64,000 nucleotides of DNA from Apostichopus japonicus (taxonomy: Eukaryota > Echinodermata > Holothuroidea > Aspidochirotida > Stichopodidae). The DNA is taken from the NCBI RefSeq assembly GCF_037975245.1, contig NC_092573.1, positions 22,163,265 through 22,227,264 of the forward strand, in the 5' to 3' direction. Below, in pieces: positions 24,401 to 36,700 of the stretch; position 1 is the first letter of the stretch; every line of letters begins with the position of its first letter. The notes under the pieces are model-generated. The model had not been told where the DNA came from. It made no database searches and saw only the letters and a list, made by a program, of their open reading frames with translations. Both the position numbers and the translations under genes were made by a program.

Positions 24401-26339
24401 ATACTGCCCGAAGACTTTGTTGGAGCTGAAGATATTGTTGGTAAGTTTTGTTCCATTGTTTTCTTTGATGCTCAATAATTCTAGTTTGGATTGTGATTCA
24501 AAGTTCTTAATTTTGCAAATGCATATTTTTGTAGTATGCGTTTATATGCATAAATTTTGTTGTATACGTTGAAATGCATATTATTTAGTTGGATGCATTT
24601 TAAAGCATATTTTCTTTGACATCTACAGATGATGTCTTGAGAGGAAATGACGAAGAAGATGAAGGAGATGATGAAGATGACGTGAGGAGGGGTGATGAAG
24701 AGGAGAGGACAGACACTGTAGAACAAGTCACCTCATCTCAGTCACAAACCAACGTGAGTCATACAATTTGTGTACAAAATGTAGGAAGTTAAAAAACCAA
24801 GATGTGCAGTAGGAAATTCTACATTTTTCCTCCCTATATGCAACATTAGATCAGTTCAGATCCAAGATTTGCATGCAATTTACTTCATATCCTTAATTTA
24901 AAGCAGCATTTTGCGTTGGGTCGCTTTTTTCCACCTTTTTAACATGTGCATCGATTTTTTTACATGTATCAATCATAAAACAGTAAACTAAGATACCATC
25001 CAAGTTTCACCCTGCCAAGAGCGTTAATTAGCGAGTAATTAACGATTTATATCGATAATGAGTAAAAGTGTCCTCGACAAAGTTTTCATATCTCCAAATC
25101 CACTAGTTTGAATTCCACCAATCAGTGAATAGTATGTTTATTCATGAGCATTTTGCGTTTGGTCGCCGTTTTCTACTTTTTTGACATGTCCATCGAGTTT
25201 TTTACATACATCAAATCACAAAACAGCAAATTAAGATATTAGCCAAGTTTTTCCCTGTCAAAATCGTTAATTGGCGAGTATTCCACATCCAAAATTAAAT
25301 CGCATTCAGTTCCCAAACCCACTAGTTTGAATTCAACCAATCAGAGATGCAGGTTTAGTTATGAGCCGTTGCTAAAAATAGATTCAAGACTTTGCGTTGG
25401 GAGTTGTTATGCAACTCCCTGGTACAACTGCCATATAGACTACACAAATCAAGCGTGGTGTTATATTACGTATCTGTCAATGACGTTCGTAGTGTTTAAA
25501 TATTCATATTATGGGCGAGGTTTATTGGGTTCCCAACGGAAAATATCTTGGAGAACAACAAAGTTGAAAGTTGCAATTTTTTCGACTTTTATGCCACCGT
25601 TTGAAGTAAAATATAAATAGATAAGCTAGTTATGTATGTCGTTATGGCATATTGGAGTCAGTGAGGTTGAGAAATATCATAGTCGAGGACGCAAAATGCT
25701 GCTTTAACCTATTACGTTTTTTTTTCTTTCTAGTTTAATGAGCAGGCTTGAAATTGGGGCCCAGGGTCAACTAGGAAAGTATGAGATGAAGGATTATGTA
25801 TTCTCGTGGTCATAACATACTTAGTAAAAAAAAAGAAGACCTCAAAACTGTGGCCTAGTTATGTAATCCTCCCTGGGGCCAGACATGGGGCCAGACATTG
25901 CATGCTGCTGTGTCTGAGAACTACTTTGCGGCGATTGCAAATTCCTTACTATTTGTCGAGCTGATTTTTCTCGTATTTATTTTTCTACATGTAACAGACA
26001 ACACTGACAGAGGAACAAAAGAAAAGAATTGAAGACAAGAAGAGAGAGGCGTTAGAACGTAAAGCAGCGAAAAGAGCCAGACCAGATGATGGTGGTGGAG
26101 ATATGAATGGATTATCTCAAGAAGAGGCAGACAGTGTCCTCCCAGACTTAACATTAGCACAAACAGAAGAGAAGATGATGCAAGAAATTGATGATATGGA
26201 ATCTAAACTATCAGGTGGAACTCAAAAGGATTTACATAATCACACACAGAAAATGGAGCCTAACACACAAAGTAATATGGTCGAGAGTAGCCTAACCAAT
26301 GAAGAGATGGATGAAATAGAGAGAGAGCTGATGGGTTGA
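21445..26339 (+). CDS. TIPIN: TIMELESS-interacting protein (TIPIN), complete, six coding exons
   Basis: In the family, TIPIN partners TIMELESS in the nuclear fork-protection complex. It stabilises paused replication forks and supports ATR-CHK1 signalling through RPA. Exons: 21445-21601, 22680-22785, 23243-23441, 24368-24440, 24629-24753, 25998-26339. They total 1002 bp, 333 aa (human 301), all in phase. Residues about 88-165 are the Swi3/TIPIN domain (GPRGLPSLEKHF, MEHWLNRLYPKL, RLDMPILPEDF). An acidic run (DEEDEGDDEDD) lies in exon 5. Exon 6 opens with LTEEQKKRIEDKKREALERK, which matches the RPA32-binding motif shared by TIPIN and SMARCAL1. CTTAG just before AGCAATGG implies an upstream non-coding exon. 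AATAAA at 27113 is a candidate poly(A) signal. It is tail to tail with DIS3L. Confidence 0.95.
24032..24045. promoter_or_regulatory. Perfect palindromic X-box in TIPIN intron 3
   Basis: GTTACCATGGTAAC is an exact palindrome matching the optimal RFX X-box consensus. It is a single copy in TIPIN intron 3. The site is seen; activity is inferred. Confidence 0.4.
24902..25703. mobile_element. TTAA-flanked MITE-like element with internal duplication, about 800 bp
   Basis: The ends AGCAGCATTTTGCG (24902) and CGCAAAATGCTGCT (to 25703) are inverted, each bordered by TTAA (24898-24901 and 25704-25707), as in piggyBac-type insertions. Inside, a segment of about 240 bp is repeated directly: GCATTTTGCGTT(G/T)GGTCGC starts near 24906 and again near 25149, followed by matching AAAACAG(T/C)AAA and GTTAATT(A/G)GCGAGTA. 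No transposase frame is seen. It sits in TIPIN intron 5. The superfamily is tentative because the terminal motif is not the usual piggyBac CCYT. Confidence 0.65.
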
Positions 26340-26545
26340 TAACTAAGAGCTCTGCAACTTTGAGAATTGTTTCTAGGATGTCCTCACAGAAAACGGAGCC
26401 TAACACACAAAGTACTATGGTTGAGAGTAGCCTAACCAATGATGAGATGGATGAAATAGAGAGAGAACTAATGGGATGATTACTAAGAGCTCTGTAACTT
26501 CTAATATTTCTAGAATTGTTGCTAGAATTGTTTCTAGGATGTTCT
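26244..26545 (+). repeat. Tandem duplication of TIPIN 3' coding end and start of 3' UTR
   Basis: Copy 1 (from about 26244, including the last 30 or so codons and stop) is repeated 140 bp downstream (from about 26384), entirely past the stop. The second copy still reads openly from ATG at 26378 to TGA at 26477-26479, with TNDEMDEIERELMG at its end. A few substitutions separate the copies and there is no indel in the coding part. Copy 2 is in another frame relative to copy 1 because 140 is not a multiple of 3. Confidence 0.85.
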
Positions 26546-28520
26546 CTGCTTAGTTTCGCAGCAGTTTGCGATCCATCCCTTAGTTGGGGGCTGACCATAT
26601 CAGTCTGTTGATTACATCTATGTGCTAGTCAGATTGCAACATTGATGAAATTCTGAGTACTCTCCACTATTGGATAGTTGAGACTATAAAAGTCATTTTA
26701 CCTAAAGGTAGAATGTGACTTTTAGATTAATGTTTAACAAAGCTTGTACTACCTGGAATTTTCTCTTGCTTCCTGGGCAAACTGCTATGCAAGATTCCTC
26801 TCAGAAAGTTGGTAAAGGTAAAGGATTTGATGATCATGTTGTTGAAAGTTGTAGTTTACTTACAAAAGTGATGAATGGTCAAAGAGGACATTTCTGCCTT
26901 TTGCTTTTGAGACGGGGACATCACCCCTCCCAATTATTTTCATATTAGCACAGACCTAACTATGGCTGCGTGTTGTGTGGGCTTAGTACTGGTTGGTTTC
27001 CACATTACATCTAGTCAAAAACCTTGAGTTACTTGGAATTTCAAAATGCTCATTTATTTTGTCATTCTGTAACTTTGTACATTTACAGAGAACAAAGTAA
27101 CAAAACATAGAAAATAAATTGTTTTCATCGAAAAAAGTACAATATTTTCATTCACTCTTTTCAATGTTCATTAAAATGTTTATTGACCAGCAATAACGAT
27201 ATAAAAAATTAAAATAGTTTACAGTAATTAAGTGATGAACATTGCATTCATCCCACTGTATGATAATTATCCGATGTTGCCCATTTAGTTTATCTCTTAA
27301 TATCTTTGACATCTGGTTGAATAAACTCTACCCAAAACTTCTCTATCCATGACGGCAAACCGAAAGTTGACAATGTGTCAGTCCATCGTATTGTTGTAGC
27401 CTGCTACCAACAGTTATGTAGAAATGGGAGGAGGGGGTCAAGTTTTTTTCTAGACAGCAAGATAAATACAGTCTATATATCATGGGTGTCTGTATAGAGC
27501 TATAAGTATAACCTCTGTTGACACCACACTACACACATGTACACAAAAGTACCAATCATTGTACTGATAACAACTATGTTTGAATACCCGTTCACTTTCT
27601 GCTCAAGTCCCTGTGGTAATGTCACACACTATCAAAAGGTTTCTTCTACACTTTGCACCAAAAATTGACATTCAAACTTAAAAAGAATGATAGATGGGCT
27701 CAAAGAGATTGAGTCCAGCCGAAACACAAATCCCAACGTATGGTGTTGTCTAGATGTGTCAGACAGCACTAGAAAACATGAGAATCAAAGAAACCATGGC
27801 GACAAGACTCCACCAAGAGATATTTGTCAGTCTTGAAGAACGCAGTTGGTAGAAGCAAAATGGCGCAAATGATCGTCCATGCTAGAGTGGAATTTTTTAG
27901 AAATGGAAATGTGTCCACTGTAAATGCCCCAACAACTCTAGAGAGAGTGTTGCCACAGCCACAATGTCCATCAGCTGCACTTTGCTTACACTACTTCAGA
28001 AAAGAAGACTAATCCTTCTTGCAGTACTGAACTTTGCATGTGGTCAACCAAATTTGAAATGACAGTTGCACCTGAAAATCACTGATTTGTTTAAAGATTA
28101 CAAAGGAGCGTCAATTCCTTGGGTTCACTTATACGACGTTGATCTTCGTCGTCACAGCTTTGACTGAAGCTGCGTATCTCCTTAGCCTCGTTCCATATGG
28201 ATTCCCTGATGTCCAATCAAACCATTGCTATAAACATTACAAGTTCAACCTGGTTAGCCCTCCCTTGGTTTATACCTGGAGAAAGCAGTGATTTTCTGGA
28301 TATCGTGTGATCTATGAAGTAACCAATGCTGTGTTCCTTATCTTATCTAATGAAGCAGCTGCAGCAGGAATAAACGTCCACAGAAGAGCAGGAGGAGTTA
28401 GACAGATTTGATTACTTCGTAGATCATGTGATTCCCAGAAAACCACCGTTTTTTTTGGAAGGGGGGGGGGGTATAAACCAAGCGAGGGCTAACCTGGTTG
28501 AAATCGTAATGAACCTAAGT
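26340..28520. other. TIPIN/DIS3L convergent 3' UTR interval
   Basis: This interval holds the 3' UTRs of both genes. AATAAA at 27113-27118 can end TIPIN transcripts. TTTATT at 27053-27058 is AATAAA on the minus strand and could end DIS3L transcripts; if both are used, the mRNAs overlap by about 60 bases. The open frame at 27824-28012 lacks any recognisable feature. A large inverted repeat occupies 28235-28511. Confidence 0.5.
28235..28511. repeat. Inverted repeat in DIS3L 3' UTR
   Basis: The left arm 28235-28323 (TTCAACCTGGTTAGCCCTC onward) and the right arm 28410-28511 (ending GAGGGCTAACCTGGTTGAAA) are complementary with scattered mismatches and a poly-G insertion in the right arm. The loop is about 86 bases. 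The right arm ends 10 bases from the DIS3L stop. In the mRNA this would make an imperfect hairpin of about 90 bp. Confidence 0.8.
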
Positions 28521-30783
28521 TCACCTATCATCAGAAAGGTTGAGTTCATGAAGATTTTGTAGGAATGTATAAAGACTGTCCTTTTCCTTGGTTTGGTGAT
28601 ATAATTTCTGGAGTTCGGAGACATCCTTGCCCATAACGACCACCTTCTCTCTCATCTCAGAACTGGATTTACTTTTGTCAGCCGTTGTCACTTCCTGCAA
28701 ATTGTTGAAAAATTTAAGAAAGAAAATGTATTTTAAACTCTTTTTTTGGACATTAAAACACTGGTATTAGTAAAATACATTAATACTTGGGGTTACTTGG
28801 TGGTGTGCCTTTTCAAATGAGAGTCGCATGCTACACGACCCCTTGAAGTTTGTGTATTCCTCCCCCGAACCTACCCACTTCCCCTCCAACCCCCGACCTC
28901 ACCCCCTCCCCCTAAGCAAACTGTCTTCTGACTCTGCAAACTTCAAGAACATATGCCACTAGTGTTTCACCATCTTAGGATAGATAAAACCACACACCCA
29001 TCTAGTTACTCTTTGGAATACAAACTATCATGGAACCAGCCATAAACTAGTCCAGCTACTTGAAGACACAGATTATAAGGATGAACATTACCATGACGAC
29101 AACCTGACATGACAAAACCAGCAGTGTTCATGCATACCTTGATTATATCTGTTCTAAGGCCCTGTCCACTGCTCTGAAACTTTCCTTCCAAATCTGCTTT
29201 GAACGGAGATTTCTTCACGATGCTGAATTTCAAAGTTTCAGAGTGTACCCTCGATGGCTGGACAGTTATTCGTACCTAATGAAAAGAAATAAGGAATGAT
29301 AACAAGAAAAAAATTGTGTTGATCAAGCAGTTTTATTTTGAATATGCATGCAAAGGAGCACCAAATATATACAACTGTTCTTTCTTACATTTATTTGTGA
29401 TCAAACAAATGTTTAAAACATAAGTAAAATGTAGCTTTTCTTAGGGAACATTAACCCTTAACCCAGGTCTAACTAAAAGGCTTCAGAGCAGCAGTTCAAA
29501 ACCTATCCTACTTTGAATACAAGACTCCGGTGGATGTTACAACAGTAATTATATGGCATTTATTTATTTATGGCATTTACTATTTATGGTGATTGTATGG
29601 CATTTATACAATCTCATTCTACTATTCTTCACAGCATTCCCACCCTACTCCCCCTTCTCCAAATACAACATTAGAAATCAAACTAAACAGCTGCTTTATA
29701 AGCGTCAGTTACATGTAAATGTCTCCACCGCATTACATAATCAAGTAAACAAATTTCTGGTGGATTTTGTTGTAAATGTGACATGAGTGTACGAAGTAGC
29801 CGCCATTTTGGTGGCTCAATTTCTGCTGATACATTATTTCCATCTTCGATAAGTGACCCTCTTACCGTGATGTGTTCAAACAATCGATACGTCCATTCAG
29901 AAGAGGCAGTCTTCACAGTCACTGCATATTCTGATCTTTCAATGGAACCTTTCGTGTTTAGAAAGAGAAGAAGTGAAGGTTTTGTGAGGAAGATGGAAGC
30001 TAGTATATAATTAACTAAGATAAGTGAGTAACCCTTTAGGAGAAGCAAATCCAACCATTGTCTCAACTGATGAAGATAAAGATCATGCTAATGATGAACG
30101 ACTTGACAGAGAGCAAAGACAGAATAATTGTGACATGGATTAAGTGTAGCCAACATGTGGACTGTTTCAGGTGAATTTTTACACTCTGAAACAATCTAAT
30201 CCACCTAATATGAAATAATACTCCCAGAAACATGGAATAAATGTCATTGACAAATTAGTTAAAATACTAGACTGAACATAGAATTACACAAAGAACAACT
30301 TACTTAAAAAGATGGAAAATTTAGAAGAAAAAAAGAAAGAAGCTATTTCAGAAGGGTAAACTTACCAGGAACCCATTCAGCATGATCATCGTCAACGAAC
30401 GTTAGAACAAGACCACTTTTATCCTGCAGGAACGCTGCACCATTTATTCCATACCTGTGTCAGAGACAAATATGTATGTATATATGCATGTATGTATGTA
30501 TGTATTTTAGATCCTCTTGCAAGCAGGAACTCGCGAAGAAGCCTCATTGGCTTATCAAAGCCGCAAGCTGACCGAAGTCATTCTCTTAGATTCATATTTA
30601 ACGTCCATGATTATGATTAAAAAATCACACCTCTCACCTTGGAATGAACACCAGGACACCGTTAGTACGGAGACCACGCACCACAGCATCCACAGTGCAG
30701 CTTTGGTCCTCTTCAGGATCTTTGTTACGAAAGAAGAGAGCCTGAAATAGTTCCTGGCTGTCTTTCTGTGCATTTTGAGCTGA
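28521..30783 (-). CDS. DIS3L: DIS3L exons 22-26: S1 domain and C-terminus, residues 832-1040
   Basis: Exon 22 starts the S1 RNA-binding fold ([11 protein letters not shown]), continued in exon 23 ([16 protein letters not shown]) and exon 24. Exon 25 has [20 protein letters not shown]. Exon 26 ends with a [16 protein letters not shown] segment matching the conserved QTKGRSLYTLL-like terminus of vertebrate DIS3L. Intron 22 is only 183 bp, of which about 130 bp is a dispersed repeat. Confidence 0.93.
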
Positions 30784-33700
30784 CTAAAATAGAAAAAGTA
30801 AACAGCCTCTGTGGTCATGAATGTCATAATTATTTTTGTCATACATTTTGTTCATGTTTGTTTGTAGTTGTATACAGCTAAGCTGTCCTCCTATTAATGT
30901 TTAAATCATTACCAGATCATGTTTTAGCTTCCTTTCAAAAAAAAATTCTGATTATTAGGGAGACTGCTATACATCTAAACAACCAACACAATGAGGATTT
31001 TTATGATATTGCAGTATAATAACATTCAATTAATATATTTATTTCTGTGACAAAAAGCTAAAGCCAAAGCTAACTGTAAAATGACAACATACTTACGTTG
31101 ATACTATTAATGATAATACATTCAAGGAAAGGTAAAATAGCTAGTAATTATTATTGAATATCTTTCCAATATTCATGCATCACCCCAGGCACTTTTTCAC
31201 ATCAGTATTAACCACAGGCTAAAAAGGCAAGCTGAAATTTTTTCAAACATTTTCAGGTTATTTGAACTGCAACTTGACTATTAACCATTCTAAGTAACTG
31301 CATTGCTAATGGAATGTCAGTAATAAGTCGTATCAATAATTTGACCAAAATCAACACAGGAAAGCTGCGTTGAAGTATGTTTTTTTGCATAATCTGTATT
31401 TAATGATTGACTGCTTTGAAACAACATTACAACCCCAAGCTGGGCTTTGTAGTTTTATTTGAAGAATAAAGTAAGTTTCTGTCAATATTACTGTATCATT
31501 TTTTATAAAGGGATGTAATGATAAGTAATCTGATTAACCTACCCTGTGTCTGCTATTAATGTGTGTACAGAGCTGCTTTAGCTCAATATTTCCCAAGAGA
31601 TCTTCATCAGGTTCATCAGAAATGGCTGCCATTAATAACCTGTGAACCTGGAACAAAAAAACAGTTCATATATTTATAACAAAGCTGGTAGGTGAGTTTG
31701 TCCAGGACACTTGACACCAAAGCCTCTGATTAGTTCTGTTAAAGACATTTTGTTCATCAAAGTGAGTTTTAGCATTGTCAAATGTCTGATCTGTTGAAAT
31801 ACACCATAAAGTCTATCAAGATTGGATGTTCATGTCCTCAGAAAGGATGGTAATGTCCTCGGGATAAATGTTCATGTCCTCAGAATGGATGTTCAAGTCC
31901 TCATGATGGAAGTTCATGTCCTCAGATTGGATGTTCATGTCCTCAGAAAGGATGGTAATGTCCTCGGGATAAATGTTCATGTCCTCAGAATGGATGTTCA
32001 AGTCCTCAGGATGGAAGTTCATGTCCTCAGAATGGATGTTCATGTCCTCAGAATGGATGGTAATGTCCTCGGGATGAATGTTCAAGTCCTCAGAATGGAT
32101 GTTCATGTCCTTTGTAGAGTTGGCAAGAGCCAGGCCAGGCCACAGAGACAATCATATTCTTCGTAAATTCATGGTACATCCGTGGGCGTAAGAAGAATTA
32201 ATGTCTATTGGGCAGAACTTCATATCTGATTCATCCATACCCATACCCTGGTACCCTAATTATCCCTGATCTCAGGGATGTAGCCCTGCCCCCTGACCTC
32301 ACTGTGAGGTATGACCAGGCCTCTCTGCCTCTGTACAATTATAGAGAGCACAGCAACAAAGTGATGAATATATCCATCTATGGTGCTAACCTCTGTACAG
32401 GTGTGTTTTTGTGGTGGTTCAATGGTCCTTATTTATGGATTAACTGGTTTACTTGGTAAGTCAAAGGTATACCTGTCAGTTCACTGATTAAATAGACAGA
32501 TCAGTGGTGTCCTTGGCAGGTTAATGGTCCACTTTGGAAGGTCAAGATTTACTAGGTGGATCCTGTGGTTTTCAGTTGATGGGTTAGAGATGTTTAAGAT
32601 GAGTCATGTACTTACAATGATATCAGCATATCTTCTGATCGGAGATGTGAAATGGGTGTAGAGATCAAGACCGAGCCCTGGAAGAAAGATGATAAGGTTG
32701 TTGATTCTTAAAACTCTGTACCAAGAATGCTCTACATTACAGAACATTTATCTCAATTGTTACACTGTCCTACAGAAAGAAACTGACCATGTGCTTCCAT
32801 GGATAACCTATAAGATTAATTCCAACTACCAGATTAATACCAGATACCATGCTACCAGATACTCTGAATGCCTTCTTACACAAAACTCAAACATCCACGC
32901 TCACAATACTTGGCAAGCTGATTACCTGCACCCAAGACAATGTCACAACAATTTCTCTAAAAATAACTTACATCATCGGGGCCATCGCACTTTGGAATCC
33001 CCTACCTTTCAATTTAAAGGCGACGCCTTCTTTAGTTGCTTTTAGAAAAAGCTTACAAAAGCCCTTCATCAATATTTACTAGAACTGCGAATTGAAACTG
33101 GGGTGGGGGGAGGGGGTGAGGGAAGGGAGAGGAACTGGTTTTGGTTCTATATTTCTAATTGTAAAGTTCTGTATTTTTTTCAGGGAGTGTCACTACCCGA
33201 CAAGCCCTATAGGGTTTTTTAGTTCACTTCCTTTCAAAAGTTTTGTTTCTTATCTCCTTCTTTGTCATATGTCATACTTATGTTGTGAAAGAACAAAAAT
33301 AAATAAATGAAAATGCATACCCTTTAAAATAATAAACTCTACATTCAAATCAGAAATAGCTTCATACAAAGTCAGGTGAAGTATGAGCATGAGAGACCAC
33401 TTTCTCATTGTTTTTAGTGATACCGATGATCGTTAAGTGACACTTACATCTTTCCCCTTTTGTTTTAATATAATATACTACACGTAACTCCAAAGTGTCA
33501 ATAAGACAGTTGCTCACCATAATGAAAATAATGGTCTTCTGAAAGACTGCCAGTTGAGAAGTAGAGGGCGTTAGACATTGCTTTGGTTGCTAGGGACCTG
33601 AGTATTTTGTTATAAACTGGATCCTGTTGGTCAATGCACTGATCTAATGATTCAGCCAATGCCTTGTTAGAACTGGCAAAGAAAAGAGAGAAGAACAGAT

Positions 33701-36700
33701 GTAAGAACAGACTTTAGCTTGCGTTTATAAATCGATAGAGGGGATGGGAGGAGAGGGAGTTATACCCTCTTATAACATCTGAATTTGCACTGGTTGCTTA
33801 TATTCCATTCTGTTGTATAGTAATAAAATATTTCACCAGAGACCTTTTTTGGTTTTCTTTGGAAAGAGTCAACAGCTTAAACAGGATCGAATTAACGGAC
33901 AGCATGAACACATGACCCTTGACCACTGAATACACTATCCAGGCCTTAGTTGATGGCATAATCATCATCAAAGGCAGCATAGTTAAGCTTTCTAGAGCCC
34001 AGGAAAGAGCAAACATAGGATAAGAGCTATAAGGGACCACATGAATACAAGTCCTGTGCTCAACCTAATAAGCAATCCGTAAATCAGTTTACGTTGATAT
34101 CTAATAGCTACTGATCATTGGTTAGTTTAGCTTTGCAGGCCCCAGGAAAGAGCAAACATAGTATAAGAGTCCTGCGCTAATTTCCCACTCGAGTTTCTGC
34201 TCATGATTGACTTCTTACATCAAAGGGAAACAACAGAACATCTGTCAAGTGTGCTAAACATGTTTGTAAGGGTAAGTTGGGAGGATATTTCTGAATAAAC
34301 AAAAACTTACCTAGTATCTATTTCAAAATTCTTTGCCCTAGCACTCATCACCAGATCTGCAAATTGTTCCTGACGAGGGAGAGGGTGGTGACGTAACTGT
34401 TGATAAAATATCACAAATTTATGAATTACAATTTTTACCAAATAATTTGACTTATCGTCACCAGTCTTTGCCACATCACTGAATATGGGAATTAAATTTG
34501 ATTGAGTCGGCCGAGAGTCGGGGAGACACAACAGTCGACCAAAGTAACATGACTGTGTAGTATGATGTAGTATGGCATTACATAGGCCATTTAACACACA
34601 CTGCATCTTGAAAGAAAATTCCTAATGTTTTAAAATTCCAAAAATCCTACAAATTCAATTTCATATAATTACAGTTTTGCAGTAGGAGGATTGTTTGCCA
34701 CTTATCTGACTAGTCACAGCTGATAAGATAAGTTAAGGATTTTTTCTCACTGCTGCTATGTATTTGTTCCTTTGTTAAGGGTATATTGAAATCTCTTGAT
34801 TCAAGAATAGGATAACAATATGAGAGAATTATTAACATAAATATACAAAAACAATCATGACATTCTCCAGAAAGTTTAACAAAGTACCCTTATGAAACTT
34901 TGGGTTTATACATTTCTGAAACAGGTTTAGTACTTTTCAATGTAGAGTAGTAATGTTAACTTATTTTGATACTGCATAGAACACACAGGTGTACAAATAT
35001 CAGCATGGCGTAACTGTGATACAAACCCATTAATTTTTTAACTGATTCTGTATGTCTTTCTCCTTCCCCTTCCCATCCAACACTGACCTGCGTGACAATG
35101 AAGTACCCACAGTAATACCTACCAATGCACAACTAGGAAAGACTTCAGAAATCTTTCTGGCCACCCAGTGATTGGCAAAAATCATGCACTCCGCTATCGT
35201 TTCATGAATTTCCAGTGTCTGATGGAGAAGAAAGAGGCAAAGCTTGAGAAAGCAAAACTTTGGTATCTTTTTATCTCTTAACCACCTGCAGATTACAAAT
35301 GTTAAAGAACAGAATAATAAAATCTCCTTCTGATAAATATTGATTATGTGACATAATTAAAAATAGGAAAGTCAAAATATTTTGTGAAAATGTTATATAC
35401 GCTGATGAATGAATGAATAAATAGTTTCTGCTCATTGATGTCGCCCATTGTCACTTAACGGCCAATAATCGCGACATTCATTTAATGTTTACAGAAACGG
35501 AAGTCATTTCAAAGAACTTTTGTCACAAGAGAAAACCTACCAGTGAGCTCATCATCTTAGTCCATGGAAAATTATGAAGTTTATAATTCAATTAATCGAG
35601 TTTGCATGCATTTAGGTTTGTCACTGGGGGAAGGGAGATGGAAAAGAATATTGGTGTAAAAAAAGAGATCATTCCCCCAAAAAGGATTACCTGCAAATCA
35701 AATGCCTAAAATTGTTCTATTAGGGACTTTCAGTTAGCCAAAATTGCTCATGTTATGGACATGTAAGGTTTTTTACTGATATTTTAAGGAGAGGAAATGG
35801 GTGAAGAGAAAATGGAAGGGGGTGGGGAGGGGAAGAGGGAGGGACACAACCATCCTAGTGTACAGACTGAGTAGTTTTTCTTCTTTCCGTGTAGCAGCAA
35901 TGCTATGTGCTTTATAATCCTAATTTTTTATCCATATCAGTAATGATTTCTTTATTGATATTAATTATGTATATAACGACTTGCCTGCTTTGGTACCAAA
36001 TTTTCAATCTCTTGTTGTTCATTTAGTTCAACTTTGACCTCAACTCCCTCCAGTTGAACTGCACCTTCATGTACCCTTCTAGCCTTCAGATGACTGGCTA
36101 TATCTATCAACTTATCCACGCTCCATTTCAGATCTGCAAGCCTTACAGTAGAAAGAAAGAAACCCCAACAATAACAACATTAGGAATACCACAAAAGTAC
36201 AAAACAAAGAAAGCAAGCAAGCTGCAACTCCAGAAAAAGAGTACAAACGTTCTGTCCGATAGAATAAAATGTTTTCAGTTGATTTGAGAATCACTATTTA
36301 TCAGTTGTGCACGTCAATATTGAGGGCAAACTCTTACTAACTACATAACTGTTACATCTATTGTTTTTATATTGCTTTAACTTGTTTTCCTTACCTCACT
36401 TATCTTTCTGAACAAGTTAACTTTGATTCAGTGATTGATTCGTCAAAGTTCCACATTATTTATCGGCATGAGACTTGTCTTTAATCTCAGTTCAGGACAC
36501 TATAATATACAAATATGAGATACCTGCCTATACCTACTGTACTTATATGTATTTGTAAATGGTTCATATCATTAATACACACAGGGCCATAGACAACGGG
36601 GTATGTGCCTCCTCCGCTCAAATTTTGTAACCCCCCATCCAGCCTAACATTCAAAATCCTTACAGAGGGTATAGAGCCTATACAGATTCAAGAAAATCAT

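Noticed and set aside
26260-26598. 112-codon minus-strand frame
   Set aside because: Antisense shadow of the duplicated TIPIN 3' end, serine-rich only because of the opposite strand.
31816-32166. Heptapeptide-repeat proteins on both strands
   Set aside because: Produced by a 21-bp minisatellite in a DIS3L intron; no start or splice context.
32208-32459. 83-codon plus-strand frame
   Set aside because: Inside DIS3L intron 20, antisense, no recognisable motif.
33998-34168. Pair of CCCAGGAAAGAGCAAACATAG repeats
   Set aside because: Only a roughly 30-bp match with no defined unit; noted but too weak to list as an element.
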